DNA of 15,950 bases from CAZMFZ01 sp964565665 (GCA_964565665.1 CAZMFZ010000090.1:1-15950); one strand, 5' to 3'. Numbered from the stretch's first letter, positions 1 through 6,208 are shown. Program-made: numbers and translations. Notes: a model not told the origin generated them from the letters alone.

Positions 1-2
1 CG

Positions 3-305
3 GAAAATACAGAGGAGTTTAAGCAAATACCAAATCTGTTCCAATTTGGAAAACTCTCCGCCCACCCAAACCCCCTTTGGTCTTCCACCACTTTCACTTA
101 CAAAGTGCCTGAAAAAGGGAGCTTAAAGCTCTACATTACCAATGGTATGGGCATAAAAGTAGCTGAGGTGCTTAGCAACCCAGCACATGAGGCAGGCGAG
201 TTTCAATACGAATATACCAATAGCACGCTACCTTCTGGCATATACCTAGTGGTGCTAGAGGCTGAAGGCGTAAAGGAAACCATCAGGCTAGCGGTGGTGA
301 GATGA
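3..305 (+). CDS. C-terminal end of a T9SS cargo protein, type A sorting domain (5' partial)
   Basis: The frame is open from the window edge and ends at TGA 303-305. It carries a typical Por-secretion (type A) C-terminal domain: a start with the residues HPNP, then alternating beta strands (FTYKVPEKGSLKLYI, GIKVAEVL), the LPSGIYLVVLEA turn, and a final KETIRLAVVR. This domain is known to direct proteins through the type IX secretion system of Bacteroidota, after which it is cleaved and the cargo is anchored on the cell surface or released. The functional body of the protein lies upstream of the window, so its activity is unknown. A GTG at 105 could be mistaken for a start, but the domain clearly begins before it. 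A hairpin terminator follows at 385-420. A diverged copy of the last twelve codons sits at 1126-1161. Confidence 0.9.
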   Translation, partial: ENTEEFKQIPNLFQFGKLSAHPNPLWSSTTFTYKVPEKGSLKLYITNGMGIKVAEVLSNPAHEAGEFQYEYTNSTLPSGIYLVVLEAEGVKETIRLAVVR

Positions 306-384
306 TAATGCGTAATTAGTCGATCAAATCGGGTTGCTGGCAATGGTCAGCTAAAACAGCTATACCTCATTATCTTCAATATTG

Positions 385-420
385 TCCCTTATTAAGTTTT
401 CTTGCTTAATGAGGGATTTT
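385..420 (+). terminator. Rho-independent terminator of the T9SS cargo gene
   Basis: The arms 385-396 and 405-416 pair over 12 positions with one G-U pair, around an 8-base loop. The right arm is followed by four T at 417-420. It lies 80 bases after the stop codon of the upstream gene. Confidence 0.7.
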
Positions 421-537
421 CAATAAGTGGACACATTAACTTGATGTGAAGTTGCGAAAGGTAAGGGCCGGAAGGTAGTCCTGCCAAGTTTACGAAAACT
501 GAAAGGGCTTAATGGTATTCTAAATTGTGATGCTTTG

Positions 538-801
538 TCAATCTTGATAGTGTCCGTAAAGTGAATGAACAATAATTTGAGTTTCAAGCACTTTATATAC
601 AATTCTATGTTCAAGGTTTATTCTACGTGACCAGTATCCGGAATAATTGGCTTTAAGTGGTTCTGGCTGTCCTAATCCATCAAAAGGAGTTTTACAAATA
701 TTTTCTAAAAGGCTATAAATTTTCTTAACCGTTTTTATATCGTTTTTGATCCACCACCCCAAATCGTCCCAAGCCTTTGGCATAAAGTGAAGTTCACGCA
801 T
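538..801 (-). CDS. yoeB: YoeB/Txe-family mRNA interferase toxin
   Basis: This is an 87-residue protein of the RelE superfamily, YoeB branch (E. coli YoeB has 84 residues). Diagnostic segments are WDDLGWWIKND near the start, TPFDGLGQPEPLK (39-50), SGYWSRRINLEHRIVYKV (54-71) and the C-terminal GHY. By alignment from memory, E47, R66 and H84 match the catalytic E46, R65 and H83 of E. coli YoeB. The family cleaves mRNA at the ribosomal A site to stop translation. The start codon overlaps the end of the upstream antitoxin gene by 8 bases (ATGCGTGA), as expected for a translationally coupled type II toxin-antitoxin pair. All key residues are present, so the toxin looks active. Activity itself is an inference. 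Confidence 0.9.
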   Translation of the reverse strand: MRELHFMPKAWDDLGWWIKNDIKTVKKIYSLLENICKTPFDGLGQPEPLKANYSGYWSRRINLEHRIVYKVLETQIIVHSLYGHYQD

Positions 802-1009
802 TTATCATATTCTTGAGTTGTTCCAAATTAAGAGGGGTTGCCTTTAATTTCCCCTTTTCATATCCCACAATGCTTTTTAGTATGGCAGGGTTTGTAATTT
901 CATTATTGGCAATCGCTTTCACTTTTTTTACAAAAGAAACTGTTTTAAAAAATTCTTCTGCGAAAGCTCTTTTATTATCTGCTACTTCTACTTCTAATCT
1001 ATATTTCAT
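794..1009 (-). CDS. Small antitoxin-like protein paired with YoeB (DUF2683-like)
   Basis: This 71-residue protein is encoded directly before the YoeB gene, with an 8-base overlap. The layout (first gene of the pair, N-terminal half MKYRLEVEVADNKRAFAEEFFKTVSFVKKV, charged C-terminus) fits an antitoxin. The FAEEFFKTVSFVKKV stretch recalls the DUF2683 proteins that often accompany YoeB toxins in Bacteroidota, rather than the classical Phd/YefM fold. In known systems of this kind the N-terminus binds operator DNA and the C-terminus wraps the toxin, and the complex represses its own operon. The family assignment is from memory and moderate. The role as antitoxin rests mainly on position and coupling. 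Confidence 0.75.
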   Translation of the reverse strand: MKYRLEVEVADNKRAFAEEFFKTVSFVKKVKAIANNEITNPAILKSIVGYEKGKLKATPLNLEQLKNMINA

Positions 1010-1034
1010 TTGTTGTCATCTATTATCAATAAGG

Positions 1035-1042
1035 TAAATCTA
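1035..1042 (-). promoter_or_regulatory. Possible -7 box of the toxin-antitoxin operon
   Basis: On the minus strand this reads TAGATTTA, one base off the Bacteroidota TAnnTTTG -7 element, and lies 25 bases before the antitoxin ATG. A TTTG (1066-1069) lies upstream, but the 23-base spacing is longer than the usual 19-21. Confidence 0.3.
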
Positions 1043-1125
1043 CAATACTAAAATTAAATTTTGTGCAAATACGAGCGTTTTAAAATAGATTACCCACTAA
1101 TCTCATTTGCTTACAGACCCAGTGA

Positions 1126-1161
1126 GTAAAAGAAACCATCAGGTTGGCGGTGGTGCGGTAA
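1126..1161 (+). pseudogene. Orphan remnant of a T9SS sorting-domain tail
   Basis: Twelve codons, VKETIRLAVVR plus stop, repeat exactly the end of the protein that stops at 305. Every difference between the two copies is silent: AAG/AAA, CTA/TTG, AGA/CGG, and the stop TGA/TAA. Silent divergence means both stretches evolved as coding sequence, so this is the stub of a second, related cargo gene and not a recent copy. The codon just upstream is TGA, so no protein is made from it now. The YoeB toxin-antitoxin pair lies between the two tails. Confidence 0.6.
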
Positions 1162-1201
1162 AAGTTCAGTTCAGGTTCATATTTTTCTGTTGAAATTTAT
1201 T

Positions 1202-1209
1202 TACCTTTG
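1202..1209 (+). promoter_or_regulatory. Bacteroidota -7 box (TACCTTTG) for the small membrane protein gene
   Basis: This is an exact match to TAnnTTTG, 17 bases before the ATG at 1227, which would give a leader of about 12 bases. No convincing TTTG -33 element is seen 19-21 bases upstream. Confidence 0.45.
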
Positions 1210-1226
1210 GCAAAAAACTTTAATGT

Positions 1227-1502
1227 ATGACAACATTAAATATTCAAGCTTACGAATTGTTTAAAACTCGTTTTGGAGAAAAGGAAGCTTCATTTATTAT
1301 CGACTATCTCAATTCTTTACAAAAAGAAGGTATATCTTTATTCGAGGCAAAAGCAACTTTCTTAACAGATGAAAAAGCAAAGAATACATTTGCGACAAAA
1401 GAAGATTTAGCGCGATTAGAAACAAATTTGACTGTACGGATAGTAACTGTAGTTTTGGGGCAAACTGCCATATTGTTTGCACTTTTTAAGTTTTTCATTT
1501 AA
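1227..1502 (+). CDS. Small coiled-coil, tail-anchored membrane protein
   Basis: This 91-residue protein has a soluble N-terminal part (MTTLNIQAYELFKTRFGEKEASFIIDYLNSL), a short charged coiled-coil segment with ATKEDLARLETNL (about 57-69), and one C-terminal membrane helix (about 71-91, VTVVLGQTAILFALFKFFI). The TKEDLARLE... helix followed by a terminal membrane anchor resembles DUF1640/CCDC90-like bacterial proteins, which usually have a longer coiled coil, so this one is short. Its function is unknown. The architecture is similar to the 135-residue protein at 2360-2767, although the sequences are not clearly homologous. No ribosome binding site is evident, which is usual in this phylum. Confidence 0.7.
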   Translation: MTTLNIQAYELFKTRFGEKEASFIIDYLNSLQKEGISLFEAKATFLTDEKAKNTFATKEDLARLETNLTVRIVTVVLGQTAILFALFKFFI

Positions 1503-1560
1503 TATTCAGTTTGTAAATCCATTACTAATCTTATTATTGCTCTACACGCTTGCTTGAGAT

Positions 1561-1630
1561 AATTATTAATGCGTGTAGCTTTTGCCTTTGGAGTGGTTGC
1601 AAACCCTTCGAAACGGCTTGGTTGAGAAAT
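1561..1630 (+). repeat. Dispersed intergenic repeat, copy A, upstream of DUF4160
   Basis: The core at 1583-1630 matches 2251-2297 in about 44 of 48 aligned positions, with three substitutions and one gap. The shared core includes GAGTGGTTGCAAACCC and GGCTTGGTTGAGAAAT. Both copies are preceded by AATTATTAAT and followed, about 21 or 14 bases further on, by a consensus promoter just ahead of a start codon. It has no convincing coding frame. Confidence 0.8.
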
Positions 1631-1650
1631 ACGGGATTGGTAATATTGGG

Positions 1651-1681
1651 TTTGAAGGCTTTTGTAAATTTATTATATTTG
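1651..1681 (+). promoter_or_regulatory. Consensus Bacteroidota promoter of the DUF4160/DUF2442 pair
   Basis: TTTG (1651-1654), a 19-base spacer, then TATATTTG (1674-1681) match the known Bacteroidota housekeeping promoter exactly. The start codon at 1686 is only four bases after the -7 box, so transcription should begin at or next to the ATG, giving a leaderless or nearly leaderless message. Confidence 0.75.
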
Positions 1682-1685
1682 CCTC

Positions 1686-1889
1686 ATGCCTGAGTTGATT
1701 CGTCTTTTTGGAATGCGTTTTTTCTTTTATGCAAACGATCATTTGCCCAAACATGTGCATGTCAGAAATGCAGATGGTGAGGCAAGATATAATTTAGATA
1801 CTTTATCTCTTATTGAAAATTCGGGAATAAAGCCTAAAGATTTGAAATTTTCCGAAATGGTAATAGAAGAAAATAAACATTATTTGTAA
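1686..1889 (+). CDS. DUF4160 protein with a frameshifted C-terminus
   Basis: The 67-residue product begins with the DUF4160 hallmark: MPELIRLFGMRFFFYANDHLPKHVHVRN, where the paired histidines (HVHV) and RFFFYANDH are typical. The ATG at 1686 is kept because the family starts there. The frame stops at TAA 1887-1889 after VIEENKHYL, but the -1 frame continues as LFVKNWDEFFAKKQF to TAA 1925-1927. That tail is what the family normally has after the ENK helix (a WNEFF-like end). One base was therefore probably lost near 1878-1885, costing about 15 residues. The family's function is not established. It is commonly encoded directly upstream of DUF2442 and has been suspected of being a toxin-antitoxin-like module, but this is unproven. 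Confidence 0.8.
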   Translation: MPELIRLFGMRFFFYANDHLPKHVHVRNADGEARYNLDTLSLIENSGIKPKDLKFSEMVIEENKHYL

Positions 1890-1898
1890 AAAACTGGG

Positions 1899-2159
1899 AT
1901 GAATTCTTCGCCAAAAAACAGTTCTAAATCAGTATTTGATTACCATATTAACAATGTCAGATTTGATGACACGTATATTACTGCTCAATTTAAGGGTGGT
2001 GAGGAAGCGAAAATGCCATTGGCATGGTTTCCCAAACTTGCTAGAGCATCAAAAAAGGAATTGGAAGGCTATCAGATAGTAGGAAATGGATATGCTCTGT
2101 ATTGGGAAAGTCTAGATGAGGATTTGCTTGCAGAAGGCTTTTTTACCTATTCCTCATAA
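1899..2159 (+). CDS. DUF2442 protein
   Basis: The 86-residue protein matches the DUF2442 pattern: VRFDDTYITAQFKGGEEAKMPLAWFPKLARASKKELEGYQIVG, then YALYWESLDEDLLAEGFF. The family's signature elements, a short beta hairpin, the PLxWFPxLxxAS turn and the W..LDEDL end, are all present. Its first 29 bases overlap the frameshifted tail of the DUF4160 gene in another frame, so the two were originally overlapping, coupled genes. The function is unknown. The fixed pairing of DUF4160 and DUF2442 in many bacteria suggests they act together. The N-terminal 12 residues (serine- and asparagine-rich) are poorly conserved and the true start could be slightly later. Confidence 0.85.
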   Translation: MNSSPKNSSKSVFDYHINNVRFDDTYITAQFKGGEEAKMPLAWFPKLARASKKELEGYQIVGNGYALYWESLDEDLLAEGFFTYSS

Positions 2160-2221
2160 GAAAATTTCAGCTACAAAGTGCTTCAACAAGTCCACGAAGC
2201 GGCTTGCATTAAATAATGCGT

Positions 2222-2297
2222 AATTATTAATCAACATTTATGTCTTTCGTTGCCTTTCGAGTGGTTGCAAACCCTCCAAATGGCTTGGTTGAGAAAT
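2222..2297 (+). repeat. Dispersed intergenic repeat, copy B, upstream of the coiled-coil membrane protein
   Basis: This is the second copy of the element at 1561-1630, starting with AATTATTAAT (2222-2231) and containing the shared core at 2251-2297. A short perfect palindrome, GCATTA-AA-TAATGC (2206-2219), lies just before it. The similarity extends in function to the promoter that follows at 2311-2342. Confidence 0.8.
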
Positions 2298-2310
2298 CTA
2301 GAGCTGGCAA

Positions 2311-2342
2311 TTTGGAGAAACAAGCTTTGACGGCTATATTTG
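2311..2342 (+). promoter_or_regulatory. Consensus Bacteroidota promoter for the coiled-coil membrane protein
   Basis: TTTG (2311-2314), a 20-base spacer and TATATTTG (2335-2342). The -7 box is identical to the one after repeat copy A. The ATG at 2360 lies 17 bases downstream. Confidence 0.75.
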
Positions 2343-2359
2343 TTTACTAAATCTCAGCC

Positions 2360-2767
2360 ATGCGATTCATAACTGTAGTTATTTTATTTTTTTCATTTCA
2401 GTCACTAGCCGATTCTACATTTACCAATTTCAATAGGGAAATAATAGAACGCCTTGCCCGCACGGAAACAAAGACAGACGAAGGCTTAAAATACATTCAG
2501 ATGCAATTGGATGGTCAAAAAAGTGATATTCACATCCAATATGACAATCAAAAAAAAGACATTGACAGCAAGTTCTATATGAATATGGCTGTGTTACTTG
2601 CTCTTTTTGGATTTATATATTGGGATAGACGCACAGCCTTGCTACCCATAGAGAAAGAAAACCTGTTGCTTAAAGAAAAAGTACAAAAGATAGAAAAAGC
2701 AATAGAATTTATCTCGTCTAATGACCCCAAATTTGCCGAATATTATAAAAACTTGAACATCGGTTAG
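2360..2767 (+). CDS. Envelope coiled-coil protein with one membrane helix
   Basis: The protein has 135 residues. The N-terminus (MRFITVVILFFSFQSLADS) looks like a signal peptide. A charged helical segment follows (about 25-70, with repeated DGQKSDIHIQYDNQKKDID-type heptads), then a membrane helix (about 72-89, NMAVLLALFGFIYW), the motif DRRTALLP, and a second short coiled coil (EKENLLLKEKVQKIEKAIEF). The segment ALFGFIYWDRRTALLP is shared by a family of small uncharacterised membrane proteins seen in Bacteroidota and other bacteria. Its role is unknown. The architecture would place the first coiled coil in the periplasm and the second in the cytoplasm. It is preceded by the promoter-bearing repeat copy B. 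Confidence 0.75.
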   Translation: MRFITVVILFFSFQSLADSTFTNFNREIIERLARTETKTDEGLKYIQMQLDGQKSDIHIQYDNQKKDIDSKFYMNMAVLLALFGFIYWDRRTALLPIEKENLLLKEKVQKIEKAIEFISSNDPKFAEYYKNLNIG

Positions 2768-2813
2768 TTAGAGTTTCGAACTAATGTATTTTCTTAATTT
2801 TAAATGCAGCAAA

Positions 2814-2838
2814 CATAAAAATGATTCCTATTTTTATG
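2814..2838 (+). repeat. AT-rich inverted repeat before the type B surface protein
   Basis: Nine-base arms 2814-2822 and 2830-2838 pair perfectly around seven bases. The stem is almost all A-U, so it is weak as a terminator for the preceding gene. It overlaps an ATG at 2821. Confidence 0.35.
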
Positions 2839-2869
2839 CAGTCAAATACCCTAATGCTGATATTCTACA

Positions 2870-4735
2870 TTGCCTTTTAAGCTACGTACACTTTTCTACT
2901 TTTCTTTTTTCCTAAAGTCTGTTACTTCCTTCTCTTCCCACATCGTAGGCGGGCAAATGGAGGCAAGGCCAATTGGCGGCAATACCTATGAGGTAAGGCT
3001 AGTGCTCTATTTCGATGCGGTAAATGGTAATCCTAGTTCCAAAGACACCACTATTCAAATAGCAGCTTACCAAAAATCAAACAATAGCCTCATCGATTTT
3101 TTTGATTTGCAATTGAGATCCGATTCGGCTGTACCTTACACCAATCCGCTTTGCCAACGAGGCAATGTAAAAACACAGCAGCTAATATATATTGATACTA
3201 TCGCCTTTAAAGATACAAGATATACTTATCCTCAAGGTTTTTACTTGGCTTGGGAGCGATGTTGCCGCAACAACTCGGTGAAAAATATAGTAGCCCCTGA
3301 AGAAACGGGTACTGTATTTTATATTGAGTTGCCACCTGTAAATATTCCAGATGGCAATGCCAGCCCTGCTTTCAAACCTATCATTGGAGATTATGGGTGT
3401 ATAAACCGCCTTTTCAAGCTCAATTTTAGTGCCACAGATGCAGATAGCGATTCTCTGGTTTATCGGTTGGCAACACCTTTGGCCGGAAGTTCTTCCAATG
3501 ATAATCCTTCGGTATTCCCATCGCCTTCGCCTTATCGGCCTATTACATGGCCACCTGGGTTTTCAGAATCTCAAATGATAAAGGGTGCATTACCATTAGA
3601 AATTGATGCTACAAAAGGCCAACTGCTAGTAAAGGCCTCAATACCCGGTCTGTATGCTTTTGCAGTGGTATGCGAAGAGTACAGAAACCAGCAGAAAATA
3701 GGAGAAGTAAGGCGTGAGTTTCAACTGCCCATATTGATATGCCCTATAAAACCAGGGCCACATCTTAATTTTGAAAACAAACCAGGTCGCAAAGATACCA
3801 TTAGTTTTAAGTCAGGAGATCCATATTGTACCCGTGTTAATCTTATCGACACAGTGAGCGGTACACCACTCAATCTATCGATTTTGTATCCTTTGGGCGT
3901 TAATAGTGCCAGTGCCTCAGTGAGCCCATCGGGTTATATTGTAAATGATGCCACCGATACCAGCCAAGTGGCCTTCTGCATCAATGGCTATTTGAAAGGC
4001 CGCAATACGCCCTATATTTATAAATTAGTAGTAAAGGATGATGCCTGTTCCACACCCAATACAGATACCCTTACTTGGTATGTAAATGTAAAAGATACAT
4101 TGCTCATAAAACCGAAGCCCGTTATCACCACTCCCATGCCCGATAGTGGCTATGTGAAGCCAAATGAACCTGTGGTAATTGAGGTAGTTATTCGCCCACC
4201 TTCTTCAATCTCTGGCGAAAATCCAATGGGCGGCATACCTATCGATTCAAGCTGCAAGGCTAAAGTAGAAGTGTCGGTAGCAGGGCTGGCTTTAGATGCC
4301 AATGTACAAATAGTAGTAGTAGATAATAAGGTGGCTATCAAATGGATACCAGATTGCAAAATTTCAGTGGATAGCACCATATCTTTTAAAATATATGTGG
4401 GTGATGAAGAATGTATTACACCTTATAGAGATTCTACCCTGCTCACATTTAAATTGCGAGACCAAGATATTGCTAAAAATAAGCCATTGCCCAATATGAT
4501 TTCACCCAATGGGGATAATATCAATGAAGAATTTGCCGTAAGTGATTATTTGTTTGAAACCTGCAAAGGGGGCTTTGAAAAAATACACATCTATAATAGA
4601 TGGGGAGCATTGGTGTTTCAATCTTCTGATTATGGGTTTAGGTGGGCAGCAAGTTCAATACCAGATGGATTGTATTATTACGCTATCACATACCAAAAGA
4701 AGGGACTCAATGGCTGGATATTAGTAGTAAGGTAG
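2870..4735 (+). CDS. Large secreted surface protein with T9SS type B (gliding-motility) C-terminal domain
   Basis: The protein has 621 residues. After a hydrophobic signal segment (about 5-24) comes the SHIVGGQMEARPIGGNTYEVRLVLYFD module typical of Bacteroidota gliding-associated cargo. It includes a cysteine-rich WERCCRNN motif and a later DADSDSLVYRL calcium-type loop. Further beta-sandwich repeats follow, and the last 81 residues (from about 541) form the type B sorting domain: MISPNGDNINEEF, IHIYNRWGALVFQS, WAASSIPDGLYYYAITY. This domain sends the protein through the type IX system and tethers it at the cell surface. The adhesive or structural role is inferred. The only in-frame start ahead of the signal segment is TTG 2870. 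An ATG at 2821 or 2854 would read into the same signal if one T were removed from the TTTT at 2875-2878, so a small frameshift is possible. No partner genes are adjacent. Confidence 0.85.
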   Translation: MPFKLRTLFYFSFFLKSVTSFSSHIVGGQMEARPIGGNTYEVRLVLYFDAVNGNPSSKDTTIQIAAYQKSNNSLIDFFDLQLRSDSAVPYTNPLCQRGNVKTQQLIYIDTIAFKDTRYTYPQGFYLAWERCCRNNSVKNIVAPEETGTVFYIELPPVNIPDGNASPAFKPIIGDYGCINRLFKLNFSATDADSDSLVYRLATPLAGSSSNDNPSVFPSPSPYRPITWPPGFSESQMIKGALPLEIDATKGQLLVKASIPGLYAFAVVCEEYRNQQKIGEVRREFQLPILICPIKPGPHLNFENKPGRKDTISFKSGDPYCTRVNLIDTVSGTPLNLSILYPLGVNSASASVSPSGYIVNDATDTSQVAFCINGYLKGRNTPYIYKLVVKDDACSTPNTDTLTWYVNVKDTLLIKPKPVITTPMPDSGYVKPNEPVVIEVVIRPPSSISGENPMGGIPIDSSCKAKVEVSVAGLALDANVQIVVVDNKVAIKWIPDCKISVDSTISFKIYVGDEECITPYRDSTLLTFKLRDQDIAKNKPLPNMISPNGDNINEEFAVSDYLFETCKGGFEKIHIYNRWGALVFQSSDYGFRWAASSIPDGLYYYAITYQKKGLNGWILVVR

Positions 4736-4787
4736 AAATTATATTTATAGTTTGAGATATCTCATTAACTTTCATTTATTCTGGCCC

Positions 4788-5678
4788 TTACACCCATACC
4801 ATTCCCAAAATACCAATTACCATTAGCCATTTGGCAAAGTTGCTCAAAAAGGAGAAGTCGGTAGGTTTATCTGCTTTCGTGAGCATATAAATAAAGCCTA
4901 AGCAGGGGATAAAAGAAAAAAATGCGAGAAAAATATACAGCCTAATGTTGATTACCAAAATAGAAGCGAGTAATACAGTAAGTGTGATAGCTAATATTAG
5001 GTATAAAACTTTCTTGGTGTATGCTATACCGTATAAAATGGGCAATGTACGGCATCCGTAAGCTTCATCACCCTTGGTGTCTTCCATGTCTTTAATTATT
5101 TCTCGGGTAAGGGTGATGAAAAATGCAAAAAAGGAAAAGAACAAAATGGCATTTACGCGCACCTGATAAAAAAGCGCCAGCATTGCCAATGAAGAAAATG
5201 CCAAAAAGGCTATAGTGAGATTTCCCCAAAGAGCCAAGCGCTTTAGTGAATTGGAATACCACCACAACAGTAGGCCGCAAAGTGCCATAAAAACCGCCAC
5301 ATTTAAGGTGAGTTTCCATACGCAAATGCCGAGAGCCAGCGAGCTGAGCACCAAATGAAGCACAAGACCTAGTCGCCTGCTGATGTGCTTGCTCAAAACC
5401 ACCCTTTCAGGCTTATTTATCATGTCTATTTTAATGTCATAATAATCGTTGATAATATATCCGCCTGCAGCAATGAGCATGGTTGAAAGGCTTAAATAGA
5501 ATATTTCAGGTTCTTTGATTATATGCAGCCAATTATCCTTTTCTCCAATTAGAAAAATACGGGCAAAGTATTCCATAAAGCCTAAAATAATGAGGTTTGG
5601 AAACCGAACCAATCGCAGGAAGGCATTAACAGCGGTATCTTCGAAAAGAGATTTTATTTTATGAATAAGTGATTTCAC
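4788..5678 (-). CDS. UbiA-family prenyltransferase (geranylgeranylglycerol-phosphate transferase-like)
   Basis: This is a 296-residue polytopic membrane enzyme. The two aspartate-rich, Mg-binding motifs of the UbiA superfamily are present: NDYYDIKID at 77-85 and DMEDTKGD at 197-204, the latter preceded by TREIIK. YSNSLKR (141-147) is also typical. UbiA enzymes attach polyprenyl chains from a diphosphate donor to an acceptor. Bacteroidota members of this type are usually annotated as geranylgeranylglycerol-phosphate geranylgeranyltransferase-like, but the acceptor cannot be told from sequence. The start is GTG at 5678, since a stop lies three codons upstream and there is no ATG before the first helix. 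It is divergent from the Lrp/AsnC gene, with 52 bases between them, and convergent with the surface protein gene. Confidence 0.88.
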   Translation of the reverse strand: MKSLIHKIKSLFEDTAVNAFLRLVRFPNLIILGFMEYFARIFLIGEKDNWLHIIKEPEIFYLSLSTMLIAAGGYIINDYYDIKIDMINKPERVVLSKHISRRLGLVLHLVLSSLALGICVWKLTLNVAVFMALCGLLLWWYSNSLKRLALWGNLTIAFLAFSSLAMLALFYQVRVNAILFFSFFAFFITLTREIIKDMEDTKGDEAYGCRTLPILYGIAYTKKVLYLILAITLTVLLASILVINIRLYIFLAFFSFIPCLGFIYMLTKADKPTDFSFLSNFAKWLMVIGILGMVWV

Positions 5679-5690
5679 AAAATATTATTT

Positions 5691-5698
5691 TAAATTTG
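5691..5698 (+). promoter_or_regulatory. -7 box (TAAATTTG) of the Lrp/AsnC gene
   Basis: This is an exact TAnnTTTG match 32 bases before the ATG at 5731. The -33 region (about 5668-5676) shows no clear TTTG. It lies in the 52-base spacer shared with the divergent prenyltransferase gene, so a regulator bound here could affect both. Confidence 0.45.
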
Positions 5699-5730
5699 AT
5701 ACACTTTTAACCTTTTACTTTTTAAAATAC

Positions 5731-6204
5731 ATGAGTAGTCCGCTAAAGTTAGATAGTATTGATAAAAAAATATTAGAAATATTGCAAAAAGATGGAAATA
5801 TCACCAATGCCCAGTTGGCCAAAGAGATAGGATTGTCGCCAGCACCAACTTTAGAACGAGTAAAAAAAATAGAGCAATCGGGCTTGGAAAAAAGCTACCA
5901 TGCACGCCTTGATGTAAATGCCTTAGGCTTGGGCGTAACTACTTTTGTACTCATTTCGCTTTCGAGCCACAAAATAGGGCAGATAGACCAATTTGTAAAA
6001 AAAATAATAGCTATAGATGAAGTGATAGAATGCTATCACATTACTGGCAATGGCGATTTTTTGGTAAAAATATTGGTACAAGATATTCCGAGCTACCATA
6101 AACTAATACTCGATAAACTAACCCAAATTGAGGAAATAGGCAATATGAGCAGTATGATAGTGCTTTCTGGCTATAAAGAAAACGCAATTATTAAAATTAA
6201 ATAA
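5731..6204 (+). CDS. Lrp/AsnC-family transcriptional regulator
   Basis: The protein has 157 residues, the normal length. The N-terminal winged helix-turn-helix covers about 6-60 (LDSIDKKILEILQKDGNITNAQLAKEIGLSPAPTLERVKKIEQSG). The C-terminal RAM ligand-binding domain covers about 68-150, with the conserved VIECYHITGNGDFLVKILVQD stretch and the terminal MSSMIVLSGYK. Family members form octamers, bind amino acids or related metabolites and often control an adjacent gene and themselves. The target here is not known. The divergent UbiA gene is the obvious candidate. The gene ends four bases from the convergent membrane protein gene, with no hairpin between. Confidence 0.93.
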   Translation: MSSPLKLDSIDKKILEILQKDGNITNAQLAKEIGLSPAPTLERVKKIEQSGLEKSYHARLDVNALGLGVTTFVLISLSSHKIGQIDQFVKKIIAIDEVIECYHITGNGDFLVKILVQDIPSYHKLILDKLTQIEEIGNMSSMIVLSGYKENAIIKIK

Positions 6205-6208
6205 CTCT

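Noticed and set aside
420..614. 64-residue minus-strand frame between the T9SS gene and the YoeB toxin
   Set aside because: It overlaps the end of the toxin gene and shows no family features. It may be a shadow or very old remnant.
1878..1897. Programmed -1 frameshifting in DUF4160 to reach the family tail
   Set aside because: There is no X XXY YYZ slippery heptamer in the right phase and no clear downstream structure. A single-base deletion explains it better.
1561..2297. The two repeats as a CRISPR-like or transposon-end pair
   Set aside because: There are only two direct copies about 670 bases apart, with genes between, no regular spacing, no terminal inverted repeats and no transposase.
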